In this document: piece by piece, positions 21,206 through 31,156 of the stretch
Position numbering within the stretch: position 1 is the first letter of the stretch
How the letters are laid out: each line of letters begins with the position of its first letter
DNA from: Kangiella sp.
GTDB taxonomy: Bacteria > Pseudomonadota > Gammaproteobacteria > Enterobacterales > Kangiellaceae
DNA length: 64,000 nt
Assembly: GCF_014762745.1 (NCBI RefSeq)
Contig: NZ_JABURJ010000122.1
Location: 21,296 to 85,295 of the forward strand
Direction of reading: 5' to 3'
Program-made: the position numbers and the translations under genes
Notes under the pieces: generated by a model
Databases searched by the model: none
Told to the model about the DNA's origin: nothing
What the model saw: the letters and a program-made list of their open reading frames with translations, nothing else

Positions 21206-21282
21206 TGGTCGGAGATGAGGGATTTGAACCCCCGACATCCTGCACCCAAAGCAGGCGCGCTACCAGACTGCGCTAATCTCCG
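21206..21282 (-). tRNA. tRNA-Pro (anticodon UGG)
   Basis: Reverse complement CGGAGATTAGCGCAGTCTGGTAGCGCGCCTGCTTTGGGTGCAGGATGTCGGGGGTTCAAATCCCTCATCTCCGACCA. Confidence 0.96.
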
Positions 21283-21458
21283 AACTTCACAAGGGCTTGC
21301 CCCTGCGAGACGCGCATATTACTGATTTCCCCCATTACCGTCAACACTTTTTCTTTTGTTTTTTTACAAAAAGTTGCTTCTGATAAAAGCATTGAGCCGA
21401 TAGCCAAATATTGCGACAATAGCGCCTTTCAAACGCTCATTTGAATTTATCGAATCTT

Positions 21459-22313
21459 ATGTCTGCTCAAATTCTTGATGGCAAAGCCATTTCCGAAAAA
21501 GTTAAGTTACAGTTAGCCGAAAAAGTCAAAGCTCGCCTTGATAAAGGCCTTCGCGCACCGGGGCTTGCGGTTATTCTGGTTGGTGTTGACCCTGCATCAC
21601 AAATCTACGTTAACAAGAAAGTAGAAGCCTGTGAAAAGGTTGGCTTTATTTCTCGTAAAATAGTCCTTGAGGAAACAACCACTCAGGAAGAACTATTAAA
21701 GCATATTGACCAGTTAAATGCAGATCCTGCTATTGATGGCATTCTGGTGCAGCTGCCACTTCCTGAACACCTTGATTCCAACGTCATTCTTGAGCGTATT
21801 AAAGCTGATAAGGATGTGGACGGCTTCCACCCTTATAACATGGGTCGTCTGGCACAAAAGATGCCAACCATGCGCCCCTGTACGCCTTACGGCGTTATGG
21901 TCATGTTGAAAGAAACGGGTATTGACCTTGTGGGTAAAGATGCCGTAGTGGTTGGCGTATCTAATATTGTAGGCCGTCCAATGGGCTTAGAGTTACTGAT
22001 GGAACGCTGCACCGTTACTTTCTGCCACAGCAAAACCAAAGATTTACCCAAGAAGGTATCAGAAGCCGATATCGTTGTAGTCGGTGTAGGTATTCCTGAA
22101 ATGGTCAAAGGTGACTGGATCAAGCCAGGCGCCATCGTGATTGACGTGGGCATTAATCGCCTAGAAAGCGGCAAACTGGTCGGTGACGTGGAATTTGATG
22201 TGGCTAAAGAACGTGCCTCATGGATTACTCCTGTTCCAGGTGGCGTTGGCCCGATGACCGTTGCCATGCTGATGAGCAATACTTTGTTTGCCTGTGAGAA
22301 CTTGCACGACTAA
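21459..22313 (+). CDS. folD: Bifunctional methylenetetrahydrofolate dehydrogenase / methenyltetrahydrofolate cyclohydrolase
   Basis: [15 protein letters not shown]...[13 protein letters not shown]...[15 protein letters not shown]...RPCTPYGVM...[19 protein letters not shown] at 21459 is preferred over the TTG at 21441 used in the ORF track. Confidence 0.97.
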   Translation: MSAQILDGKAISEKVKLQLAEKVKARLDKGLRAPGLAVILVGVDPASQIYVNKKVEACEKVGFISRKIVLEETTTQEELLKHIDQLNADPAIDGILVQLPLPEHLDSNVILERIKADKDVDGFHPYNMGRLAQKMPTMRPCTPYGVMVMLKETGIDLVGKDAVVVGVSNIVGRPMGLELLMERCTVTFCHSKTKDLPKKVSEADIVVVGVGIPEMVKGDWIKPGAIVIDVGINRLESGKLVGDVEFDVAKERASWITPVPGGVGPMTVAMLMSNTLFACENLHD

Positions 22314-22470
22314 TCAAGAAAATTTGTTAACTACTCAGGCCATGTGTACTAACATGGCCATACATCACCTTAAAGCTCCCACCTTCATTATCATCTTCCA
22401 ATTATATTAATTGCTCACTTTAGGTTCCTGCACTAATATTGACTAATAAAGGATCTGGGGAACACTAATA

Positions 22471-23895
22471 ATGAGTCATTTAAAAACATTAATCTGTACA
22501 GCACTGGTAGCTATTCTCTTACTCCTCTCGTCAGCTGCATCAGGAAACTCCGCAGGAAAGGAAAACTTTAATCTCGGTCGTGAGGCTATGGCTCAAGGCC
22601 AGCATGACAAAGCCATTCAACTTCTTGAGCAAGCAGCAAGTCAGGGATATTCGGATGCGGTGACACTTCTTATCAGATACTATATTTCGCCTGAGTTTGA
22701 AAACCACAAAAAAGCTTTTGAGCTAGCGTTAGCAAGAGTCCAGACGGTGAAAAACGATGCCGAAAAACTCAAAGCATACAGCGAACTTGCTTCTTTGTAT
22801 GCACAAGGTATTGGAGTGCCAAAAGATGAGGCTAAAGCAATAGAGCAGCTCAAAAAAGTTGCACATTTGAGTAGTAACGTTTCAGCCCAAATTGGTGTTT
22901 ACTACTTTAATCAAGCACAGTCTAACCCTGGCCTCTTTAAAGAATCCGCTCAGTGGATAATGAAGGCAATTAAAAATCAGTTAAGGATTTATCTCAATCC
23001 TAACTTTTTAGTTGCCGATTACGCCTTCAATAACCAGGACTATAAAACAGCGGCAACTGCTGGTCACTTAGTTATAACCAAGGGTGGGGCTACTTCTCAA
23101 GAAACATTGGGCTTCTTGTCCAAACGTGCTGAACAGGGAGATGCTGATGCTTTGTTATTCCAAGCTTTTGCTTATGCCTCAGGCCACTATTTCACTAAAG
23201 ACTATAAAAAAGCTCATACATTCTATCAGCAGGCTGCTGCAAAGAATCATTTGAATGCAGTCATCGAATATATAGCCTTTTTGGAAGAAGCAGTCAAAGA
23301 CCACAATGCTGCAGCGCCTTATCGAGTGCAGGGAGCACAATTAGGACATTCAAAGCTTCAGAAAATTATTGCCAAAGACTATTTTTTTGGAATCAACGGC
23401 CTAGCAAAAAATACTAATGAAGCATTTAGGTGGCTCAATCAAGCATTACGCAATGGTGAACATGGCGCTACTGAACTGTGGATGGAACTCAATAGCAAGC
23501 ATTATAAAGCTGACCACTCAGGCTGGATTCAATACGGCTATGGTGAAAATAGTTCTCGTCACCACTACGAGCCCTCTTTAATAATAGGCCCCATATCCAA
23601 TCTCCGACAGAAGGATATTTATCTTGCTATGGGCATGGTCAAACACAGCAAAGTCCAATATTACGAACCATACCCGGGCATATATCCAGACGAGGTCGAG
23701 AAAGGTTACGATTCAGAAGTTGTTGGTTACTTCGTTGACTGCAAAAGCAACAAGGTCATGGTTACTGCGGCAACATTGTATAATCGAAATCAGCAAATGA
23801 GCAGTAATATCAATGAGTCTGGACTAACAGAGTGGATTACCATTGAGCCTAATAGTCATTTCTACCATCTACGGAATAAAGTCTGTAAAAACTAG
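22471..23895 (+). CDS. Secreted Sel1-like repeat protein with distinct C-terminal domain
   Basis: Signal peptide; repeats such as YAQGIGVPKDEAKAIEQLKKVA, YASGHYFTKDYKKAHTFYQQAAAKNH, YFFGINGLAKNTNEAFRWLNQAL; non-repeat C-terminus with paired Cys (VDCKSN...NKVCKN). Confidence 0.8.
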   Translation: MSHLKTLICTALVAILLLLSSAASGNSAGKENFNLGREAMAQGQHDKAIQLLEQAASQGYSDAVTLLIRYYISPEFENHKKAFELALARVQTVKNDAEKLKAYSELASLYAQGIGVPKDEAKAIEQLKKVAHLSSNVSAQIGVYYFNQAQSNPGLFKESAQWIMKAIKNQLRIYLNPNFLVADYAFNNQDYKTAATAGHLVITKGGATSQETLGFLSKRAEQGDADALLFQAFAYASGHYFTKDYKKAHTFYQQAAAKNHLNAVIEYIAFLEEAVKDHNAAAPYRVQGAQLGHSKLQKIIAKDYFFGINGLAKNTNEAFRWLNQALRNGEHGATELWMELNSKHYKADHSGWIQYGYGENSSRHHYEPSLIIGPISNLRQKDIYLAMGMVKHSKVQYYEPYPGIYPDEVEKGYDSEVVGYFVDCKSNKVMVTAATLYNRNQQMSSNINESGLTEWITIEPNSHFYHLRNKVCKN

Positions 23896-23956
23896 TACAG
23901 CTCTATGTTTAATAGCCATGCCATAACGCATGGATTTTTTCTGACATCGAAGAACT

Positions 23957-24496
23957 CTATGAAGGGAAGTGATAGAAATACAGCCCATAGACCAGAACCC
24001 ACACCACTGCCCAAATCGTAACTAATTGCTTGCTCTGTAGATTGTTCAATAACCCTCTAACAATCAAGCGCGCCACATAGGTAATTGCCAGAAAGCGCAA
24101 CAGTCGGGCGGGAATACTAATTAACAAGAATGCTTCTATGGATATACCGGCAGCATAAGCCTGGATAGCAAAAGTTTTATAGGGTAAGCCTTGCAGTGGG
24201 CCAGTCATAATTGACCATATACCAGACGACTGCATCTTATCTTTCACCGTAACCATAAGCTCGTCACTTATCGCTGGGACTGATTCGACCCACTCATATG
24301 CCGTTGCAAAATGATACTGCCCCCAGTAATACATCAGCGTTCCGCCCAAAAGAGCGCCAATCAGAGTAATGCTACAAAGCTGTATCAATTGACTCTTCTT
24401 GTCTAGCGCGTAGTAACTCAATAACACATCGGGCAGAATAAAAAACAATGTCGCTTCAGCAAAACCCCAGCCTCCTGCCAATATTGAACGTTTCAT
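23957..24496 (-). CDS. VTT/YqaA-type (DedA/SNARE-associated-like) membrane protein
   Basis: Multi-TM 179 aa protein: GWGFAEATLFFILPDVLLSYYAL, IGALLGGTLMYYWGQ, LQGLPYKTFAIQAYAAGI. Confidence 0.7.
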   Translation of the reverse strand: MKRSILAGGWGFAEATLFFILPDVLLSYYALDKKSQLIQLCSITLIGALLGGTLMYYWGQYHFATAYEWVESVPAISDELMVTVKDKMQSSGIWSIMTGPLQGLPYKTFAIQAYAAGISIEAFLLISIPARLLRFLAITYVARLIVRGLLNNLQSKQLVTIWAVVWVLVYGLYFYHFPS

Positions 24497-24531
24497 AGTT
24501 TCTACCCCAACAAATGACTATTACAGCTAAC

Positions 24532-25188
24532 CTAATCCCACTTAGGCAGTCTGACCGACGATTGCATCTGCTCGAATCGTGCTTTTACCTGCTCAAATAA
24601 ATTCGGCTGGTAGTGCATAGGCTCAGAGAAAACCACATCACAGAAGAAAGGCACCAGTAAGGCATCACCCTTGGGCAGACTTTTACCCAGTCCGTGCATA
24701 TAAATTGGATACACCGGAACTTCTGGGCACTTCTCGGCAAGCTTGACCACCCCATACTTTAGCTCCGACATATTTTCCGGCTCACCACGCGATCCTTCAG
24801 GGAAGAAAATCAGAATCTTACCCTGTTTCAAGGCTTCTGCGCACTGCTCCACCGGACTTCGGGTTTGGCGCTCAGACTGACGCTCAATCGGTAGGATGCC
24901 AATGATGTTCAACGCAAACCAGGCGATAAACCTGTTTTTCAGGAAGTAATCGGCAGCAGCGACCGGCTGTACTTTGTGCAATACCTTTAATGGCAGCAGT
25001 GATATCAGCACCATGGTATCCAGGTGACTGTTATGGTTTGCGATAATGAGTGCCGGCCCATTCTGTGGAAGAATGGGCTTGCTCTGATAACGAATACCTA
25101 TCACTAATTTCACTATTGGTTTAATGATGATGGCGAAAAACAACCAGCGTAATGCTCTATTGATAATTTTCATGCTCGTCCTCCTCAT
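24532..25188 (-). CDS. 1-acylglycerol-3-phosphate O-acyltransferase family protein (PlsC-like)
   Basis: NHNSHLDTMV (HX4D) and FPEGSRGEPE acyltransferase motifs. Confidence 0.9.
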   Translation of the reverse strand: MRRTSMKIINRALRWLFFAIIIKPIVKLVIGIRYQSKPILPQNGPALIIANHNSHLDTMVLISLLPLKVLHKVQPVAAADYFLKNRFIAWFALNIIGILPIERQSERQTRSPVEQCAEALKQGKILIFFPEGSRGEPENMSELKYGVVKLAEKCPEVPVYPIYMHGLGKSLPKGDALLVPFFCDVVFSEPMHYQPNLFEQVKARFEQMQSSVRLPKWD

Positions 25189-25193
25189 CTAAC

Positions 25194-26159
25194 CTAGTAA
25201 TAACAGTAGCGAATAACATGGAAGAACAATGGTGCTGTGAAGGTCAGGCTGTCCAGACGATCCAGAATGCCGCCATGACCCGGAATGAGCTGACCACAAT
25301 CCTTGATACCAATATCGCGCTTGATAGCTGACAAGGAAACATCACCAATAAATCCAGCCATACCAATGCCCAGTCCAACCAACAGACCATGCCACCACAA
25401 CATCGGCGTTAAGGTTTCAGCCAGGGCCATTGCCAATAGGCCTGTCGTCAAAACACCACCAATCAAACCTTCGCGCGTCTTGTTCGGGCTAATCGCTGGA
25501 GCAATTTTGTTTTTGCCGAATAACTTACCCCATATGTACTGGCTAACATCATTCAACTGAGTCAGTAGCACCAGGTATAACAATAGAGCTGCACCCGAAC
25601 CAGAAACCATCAAGTTTTTGACTTCTGCTTCATTGGGCAAGACCACCAGATAAGCCAGGTGACTCAAAGTAAATACGGTCAGCATCAAGCCCCAATGAAT
25701 ATTGCCCACCGCGCGCAAATAGTTTTTGGTTTCACCAGCTAAAACCATACGAAAAGGAATAAACAGAAAGGCATAAACCGGAATAAAAATAATGAACATG
25801 CCGTACCAGCCGATTGAGATGAAGTAGTACTGCAACGGAATGGTAAGATAAGCCCAGAATAAAACACGACGATCAACCAGTCGAGTTGGTGTCATCGAAA
25901 AGTATTCCTTGAGGGCGATGAAGCTCAGCATGGCAAACATCAGAATGGTCACCATTGGGCCCATATAGAGCGACAGTGCAAATACGCCCATCATGATCCA
26001 CCAGGAGTTGATACGTTGAGTAAGTTCGGTGTGATCAGTTTGTGGTTTAGAGCGGCTGAGTAAAAATGATACCAGGGTCGCCACTAATAACAGTACAAAC
26101 AAACTGCCAAAAACCTTAGTGACCGGTTGTAAGCTACTTATATCGAAAAACATATCCAT
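25194..26159 (-). CDS. Phosphatidate cytidylyltransferase (CdsA-like, possibly YnbB-type)
   Basis: Full CdsA signature SAIKRDIGIKDCGQLIPGHGGILDRLD near the C-terminus; multi-TM. Confidence 0.9.
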   Translation of the reverse strand: MDMFFDISSLQPVTKVFGSLFVLLLVATLVSFLLSRSKPQTDHTELTQRINSWWIMMGVFALSLYMGPMVTILMFAMLSFIALKEYFSMTPTRLVDRRVLFWAYLTIPLQYYFISIGWYGMFIIFIPVYAFLFIPFRMVLAGETKNYLRAVGNIHWGLMLTVFTLSHLAYLVVLPNEAEVKNLMVSGSGAALLLYLVLLTQLNDVSQYIWGKLFGKNKIAPAISPNKTREGLIGGVLTTGLLAMALAETLTPMLWWHGLLVGLGIGMAGFIGDVSLSAIKRDIGIKDCGQLIPGHGGILDRLDSLTFTAPLFFHVIRYCYY

Positions 26160-26184
26160 ATCCTCTTGTTAAATTTGCTAGCGC

Positions 26185-26775
26185 TTACAGCGCAGCACGA
26201 ATTCGGTTAATAACAGTCCAAACAGACAAAGCCGTGGCAATAACTAGAACAGCATTTAAATAAACGGCCGGTACTGAAACGAATGGCACCAGTAAGCCCA
26301 CAAGGCCTATCAGTAAGGCTCGATCACTTTTCCCCATTGGCCCCTGGTATTGACGTTCTGTGCCAACCATGACGCCCAGAATGCCTGCAAACTCGGTTAA
26401 CAAAGCTGTAAAAGCAAATGCAGCCAAAAACCACAAATTGATGTCAGGAATAATGATTAAAGGAATGATTAAGAAGAGATCGGAGATCACGTCACCGATT
26501 TCGTTGAAAAAGGCGCCTAGCCTGGATTGTTGCTGATGCTCTCTGGCTAACATGCCGTCGATGGCATTCAGCGCCATGCGAATTAATAAAATAATCGGCA
26601 GAGCCAGCAACGCCAGGATGCTGTTACTGATAATAATGGCAACTCCAGTTATGACACTCATCAGCATCGCCACTACGGTTACCTCATTAGCGGTGATGCC
26701 TTTGCGGGCTAAGCCGTTAACCAGCGGTCTTAATAACTGTTGAAACTTGGGTTTGAGTTGATAAACAGAAATCAT
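26185..26775 (-). CDS. CDP-alcohol phosphatidyltransferase family protein (YnbA-like)
   Basis: NAIDGMLAREHQQQSRLGAFFNEIGD aligns with D-x2-D-G-x2-A-R-x8-G-x3-D-x3-D; multi-TM. Confidence 0.85.
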   Translation of the reverse strand: MISVYQLKPKFQQLLRPLVNGLARKGITANEVTVVAMLMSVITGVAIIISNSILALLALPIILLIRMALNAIDGMLAREHQQQSRLGAFFNEIGDVISDLFLIIPLIIIPDINLWFLAAFAFTALLTEFAGILGVMVGTERQYQGPMGKSDRALLIGLVGLLVPFVSVPAVYLNAVLVIATALSVWTVINRIRAAL

Positions 26776-26876
26776 GGTATTTCCTTGTGAATCGTTGTTT
26801 TGATGATGCTAAGTTGTCATAGGCGCTACCTTTAATCTACTTTTAATGCTAAAGTCGTGTTTATGTGACCATTTGG

Positions 26877-26882
26877 TATAGT
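26877..26882 (+). promoter_or_regulatory. Candidate extended -10 element (TGGTATAGT) for the XRE regulator
   Basis: TTTGGTATAGTATTGATAGACC-ATG; -10 ends 11 nt before the start codon and no Shine-Dalgarno is visible. Confidence 0.4.
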
Positions 26883-26893
26883 ATTGATAGACC

Positions 26894-27637
26894 ATGAGTA
26901 GCCAAACGCTGGAAATTCTTGATGCTCTGAAACAAGAACTTAGGAAAGAAGGGATCACCTATAAGGCGCTGGGAAATGCTTTGGAGATGAGCGAAGCCAA
27001 TATCAAGCGCATGTTCTCGCAGCATAAGATCAGCCTTGAACGGCTGGAAAAGATCTGTGATTTACTGCATCTGGATATTCTGCAGCTGGCCCAGTCCGCC
27101 CATCAGCAGCGCAAGCAAATCTCGCAATTAACTCTGGAACAGGAAAACCAGCTGATCAGTGACCAACGATTGCTGCTGGTTGCTCAGCTGTGTTTGTCGG
27201 ATTGGAAGTTTGCTGAAATGCTCGAGCGCTACAGCTTTACCGAACCACAGCTGATCAAGTATCTGGTACAACTGGACAAAATTGACTTTATTGAGCTGCT
27301 ACCAGGCAATCGAATTCGAAAACGCGTCAGCCCACACTTCAAATGGCATCCCAAGGGGCCGGTGCAAAACTTCTTTGCCGAACACATCCAGAATGAGTTC
27401 TTCCGCTCCAGCTTTACCGAAAAAAATGAAAAGGTGCTGTTTATATCGGGCATGTTAAGCGATAAATCTAATCAGAAGATTCAGGAATTGATCGATGAAT
27501 TAGGCACCGCCTATCGCCAGCAATTACGCGAAGACAAGAATGTGGAGTTAGCAGAGAAAAAAGGAACCAGCCTGGTGGTTGGATTACGTAACTGGGAGTT
27601 GTCGGTGTTTAATGAGTTAAGAAGAAAGCCGCTTTAA
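26894..27637 (+). CDS. XRE/Cro-CI family transcriptional regulator with long C-terminal domain
   Basis: N-terminal HTH: YKALGNALEMSEANIKRMFSQHKISLERLEKICDLLHLDILQL; divergent from the phospholipid module. Confidence 0.85.
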   Translation: MSSQTLEILDALKQELRKEGITYKALGNALEMSEANIKRMFSQHKISLERLEKICDLLHLDILQLAQSAHQQRKQISQLTLEQENQLISDQRLLLVAQLCLSDWKFAEMLERYSFTEPQLIKYLVQLDKIDFIELLPGNRIRKRVSPHFKWHPKGPVQNFFAEHIQNEFFRSSFTEKNEKVLFISGMLSDKSNQKIQELIDELGTAYRQQLREDKNVELAEKKGTSLVVGLRNWELSVFNELRRKPL

Positions 27638-27651
27638 GCGGCTTCTTTTTT
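27626..27651 (+). terminator. Rho-independent terminator of the XRE regulator gene
   Basis: AAGCCGCTT T AAGCGGCTT followed by CTTTTTT, overlapping the stop codon. Confidence 0.75.
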
Positions 27652-27666
27652 ACGGATAGATTTAGG

Positions 27667-29064
27667 TTACTTCCGACGCCAGCTGGTACCACCCGCTCCA
27701 TCTTCAAGCTCAATATTCATGGCATGGAGCTTGTCGCGGATTTCATCGGCCAGTGCCCAGTTTTTATCAGCACGCGCCTGCAGACGTTGCTGAATCAGGC
27801 TTTCAATTTCGTCGTCGGAAACATCACTGTCGCCAGCACCTGATTTTAGGAAGGCTTCAGGATCCTGTTGCAACAAACTCAAAACACCTGCCAACTCTTT
27901 CAGCTTTACTGCGATAGTGGCTGCTGTAGTCATATCGGTAGCTTTAAGGCGATTGACTTCTTTGGCCAGATCAAACAGTACAGGCATCGCTTCCGGCACG
28001 TTAAAGTCGTCATCCATTGCTTCAATAAAACGCGCTTCAGCCTGCTCCAAAATGCCCAGCTTTTCGTCGGTGGCCTGACTTAAATCCACACCACGCAAAG
28101 CATTATACAAACGCTCAAGGCTGGCATCAGCAGATTCAAGATTGGCTTGTGTGTAACTGAGTTGACTGCGGTAATGGCCACTCATCAGGAAATAACGAAC
28201 TGATTCCGGACGGTACTGCTTTAGCACGTCTCGAATAGTGAAGAAGTTGCCTAATGACTTAGACATTTTCTCTTTATCTACCTGCACCATTCCAGTATGG
28301 ATCCAGACGCGTGCGAATGTGCAATCATTTGCACATTCTGATTGAGCAATTTCGTTTTCATGGTGCGGGAACTGTAAGTCAGAACCACCGCCATGGATAT
28401 CGAAAGTTTCACCCAGGCACTTCTTACTCATGGCCGAACATTCGATATGCCAGCCCGGACGCCCTTTACCCCACGGTGAATCCCAGGAAGGCTCACCCGG
28501 TTTTGAGGATTTCCACAAAGCAAAGTCCATTGGGTCCTTTTTGATATCGTTAACATCAACTCGCTCACCAGCATTGAGCTGAGTTAAATCCTGCTTACTC
28601 AGTTTGCCGTAGTCTTTAAAGGCTGGCACATGGAAGTACACATCCCCATTGTCGGTCGCATAAGCTGCGCCCTTTTCAATCAGGGTTTGCGTCATTTGGA
28701 TAATTTCAGCCATGGTCTGAGTCGCGCGTGGCTCAATATCAGGGCGCTGCAAACCAATTGCATCGAAATCTTTGTACATTTCCTGAATGAAGCGCTCGGT
28801 CAACTGACTAAAGTCTTCACCGTTTTCATTGGCTCGATTAATGATCTTGTCATCAATATCGGTAATGTTACGCACATAAGTCACATCATAGCCACGAAAC
28901 TTGAGGTAACGGTTAATAACGTCGAAAGCCGCATAGGTTCGAGCATGGCCAATATGGCACAGATCATAAGTTGTCACGCCACACACATACATGGAAACCT
29001 TGCCTTCAATCATGGGCTTAAAAGGTTCTTTCTGACGGGTCAAATTATTGTAGATCTGTAACAT
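27667..29064 (-). CDS. cysS: Cysteinyl-tRNA synthetase
   Basis: [34 protein letters not shown] (KMSKS). Confidence 0.98.
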   Translation of the reverse strand: MLQIYNNLTRQKEPFKPMIEGKVSMYVCGVTTYDLCHIGHARTYAAFDVINRYLKFRGYDVTYVRNITDIDDKIINRANENGEDFSQLTERFIQEMYKDFDAIGLQRPDIEPRATQTMAEIIQMTQTLIEKGAAYATDNGDVYFHVPAFKDYGKLSKQDLTQLNAGERVDVNDIKKDPMDFALWKSSKPGEPSWDSPWGKGRPGWHIECSAMSKKCLGETFDIHGGGSDLQFPHHENEIAQSECANDCTFARVWIHTGMVQVDKEKMSKSLGNFFTIRDVLKQYRPESVRYFLMSGHYRSQLSYTQANLESADASLERLYNALRGVDLSQATDEKLGILEQAEARFIEAMDDDFNVPEAMPVLFDLAKEVNRLKATDMTTAATIAVKLKELAGVLSLLQQDPEAFLKSGAGDSDVSDDEIESLIQQRLQARADKNWALADEIRDKLHAMNIELEDGAGGTSWRRK

Positions 29065-29240
29065 AAGTATCTTTTCTCGATTTTGAATTTAGCTTTTAGT
29101 GATAAAAAACATTATCATAGGCGGCAAACTTAGAAGCCCGATATTGTAACCATCATCAGGCCTACAAGCCAGAGTCTGTTGGCTTTTAGGGTTCAATACG
29201 GGATTTGGTCAGCGAATCGCAAAAAATCAGGATATTAATC

Positions 29241-29756
29241 ATGAGCAATGCACATCCAAAAGTTACTTTAACCACCAATCATGGTGACATCGTTATCGAG
29301 CTTAATGCTCGCAAAGCCCCGAAAACCGTGGAAAACTTCATCAGTTACGCGGAGAAAGGCCAATACGACGGCACCATATTCCACCGTGTTATCTCAAACT
29401 TCATGATTCAAGGTGGTGGCTTTTCACCTGATATGGAGCAGCTGCCTACCGATAGTCCAATCGAAAACGAAGCCAACAACGGCTTGGCCAATGCCCGCGG
29501 CACCATTGCCATGGCTCGTACCATGGATCCGCATTCAGCCACCTGCCAGTTCTTCATCAATGTTAAAGACAATGACTTTTTGAACTTTTCTCAGGAATCG
29601 ATGCAAGGCTGGGGTTACTGCGTATTTGGTAAAGTGGTTGAAGGAATGGACGTGGTTGACGCCATTAAAGAAGTGGAAACTGGCAGCTACAGCGTTCACC
29701 AGGATGTTCCAGTTGAGCCTGTCATTATTGAAAAAGCAGTAGTTCACCAGGAATAA
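29241..29756 (+). CDS. ppiB: Cyclophilin-type peptidyl-prolyl cis-trans isomerase
   Basis: [64 protein letters not shown] at 29241 preferred. Confidence 0.95.
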   Translation: MSNAHPKVTLTTNHGDIVIELNARKAPKTVENFISYAEKGQYDGTIFHRVISNFMIQGGGFSPDMEQLPTDSPIENEANNGLANARGTIAMARTMDPHSATCQFFINVKDNDFLNFSQESMQGWGYCVFGKVVEGMDVVDAIKEVETGSYSVHQDVPVEPVIIEKAVVHQE

Positions 29757-29836
29757 AATCCAACACCAATCAAATAAGCTGTATTGGTACAAAGCTGGTA
29801 CAGCTTTTTCATTCATCATCAAAAAAAGACATCACA

Positions 29837-30553
29837 ATGATTCATATTATTTCCGATCTACACCTTTGCGAAGAACGCCCTGACCTGACCGCCCTTTTCA
29901 CTCAATATATGAATGACATAGCGCCCAAGTCGGATGCTCTGTATGTGTTGGGGGATTTATTTGAGAGTTGGATTGGCGATGATGATGATTCAGAGTTTGT
30001 TAAAAGTATCATAGCCAAGTTCAAAGCCTATTCTGATTCAGGCAAGCCACTTTATTTTCAGCATGGCAATCGCGACTTTTTATTGGGTGATGAATTTGCC
30101 AAGGCAACTGGCGGTGTCATAGTCGGTGAAGTGCACCCAATAACTATTGGGAATAAAGAAGCCATCCTGATGCACGGCGACAGTCTGTGTTGGGATGATA
30201 AAGAGTATATGCAGTTTCGCCAGATGGTTCGCTCAGACCAGTGGCAACAGCAGCTTCTTTCTCAGCCTCTAGCCGTACGCCGCGGAATCGCCGCTGACCT
30301 GCGTCAAAAAAGCCGCGAAGCCCAGGCCAACAAAGCCAGTGCCATTACTGACGTGCATCCTGACGCGGTTAAAGAAGTTTTACAAAACCACCAGGCCGAT
30401 ATCCTGATTCATGGTCACACCCATCGCCCCGATTTCCATGATATTGAAGTCGACGGCAAACATTGCCAACGCATCGTACTCAGCGATTGGGGCGACAAAG
30501 GCCATTACCTGACTCTCCAAGGCGATGAAATAGATAGTCATTACTTTAGTTAA
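29837..30553 (+). CDS. lpxH: UDP-2,3-diacylglucosamine diphosphatase
   Basis: ISDLHLCEERPDLTALF; LGDLFESWIGDDD; HGNRDFLLG; HGDSLCWDD; IHGHTHRP metallophosphoesterase motifs. Confidence 0.95.
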   Translation: MIHIISDLHLCEERPDLTALFTQYMNDIAPKSDALYVLGDLFESWIGDDDDSEFVKSIIAKFKAYSDSGKPLYFQHGNRDFLLGDEFAKATGGVIVGEVHPITIGNKEAILMHGDSLCWDDKEYMQFRQMVRSDQWQQQLLSQPLAVRRGIAADLRQKSREAQANKASAITDVHPDAVKEVLQNHQADILIHGHTHRPDFHDIEVDGKHCQRIVLSDWGDKGHYLTLQGDEIDSHYFS

Positions 30554-30559
30554 CAGTCT

Positions 30560-31126
30560 CTAGCAGAAGGGGTTTTCCAGGAAAGCCTCTTCTGCTGGAG
30601 TACTTTTTCTTCCCAACGCCTGATTGCGACCAGGGAATCTGCCAAAGCGGACAATTTGATCCCGGTGACACAGGGCGAAGGTTAAAGTGTTAGGGTCACC
30701 GAGCTTGATAAAAAGCTCAATGCTTTTTTCTTGTTGCCCTAAGTCTTCTGCGTGCATAAAGGGCATGTAGAAAAACTTCTTTTCAACCGTTAACAGCCCT
30801 CTATCAAAACCATTTTCCAAGGCCTGTTCAGCATACTTCTGCGCCTGAAGATCGGTGGCAAAAGCCTGTCCTTGATTGCGGTAAATGTTGCGTGAAAACT
30901 GATCGAGAATAATGATTAACGCCAAAGCTCCTTTTTGGTTTTGCATTAAGTCATCCAGCTTACCCTCTGCGGCTAGCTGATGAGCTTCGCCAAAACGATC
31001 ACGAACTTCCTGATCAAATTTTGGATCAGACTGAAACCAGATGGCGCGGTCAGCGCCCAACTCTGCTGAGTCAGGCGCGCCGAACCAGAAGTCCAACACA
31101 TCGCGTGTTAAATCATCTAAGTTCAT
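30560..31126 (-). CDS. DUF924 family protein
   Basis: DVLDFWFGAPDSAELG...IWFQSDPKFDQEVRDRFG...ALALIIILDQFSRNIYR...FFYMPFMHAEDLGQQ. Confidence 0.93.
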   Translation of the reverse strand: MNLDDLTRDVLDFWFGAPDSAELGADRAIWFQSDPKFDQEVRDRFGEAHQLAAEGKLDDLMQNQKGALALIIILDQFSRNIYRNQGQAFATDLQAQKYAEQALENGFDRGLLTVEKKFFYMPFMHAEDLGQQEKSIELFIKLGDPNTLTFALCHRDQIVRFGRFPGRNQALGRKSTPAEEAFLENPFC

Positions 31127-31156
31127 AACAAATGTATTTCCTTTTCCTACTTTCTT

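Noticed and set aside
21428-21445. TTCAAACG-CT-CATTTGAA, a near match (one mismatch) to the fadI palindrome, just upstream of folD
   Set aside because: Imperfect, folD is not an expected fatty-acid target, and AT-rich intergenic DNA makes one-mismatch hits plausible by chance. Worth including only in a genome-wide motif scan.
28630-29061. 143-aa plus-strand ORF antisense to cysS
   Set aside because: Opposite strand of cysS; no independent support.
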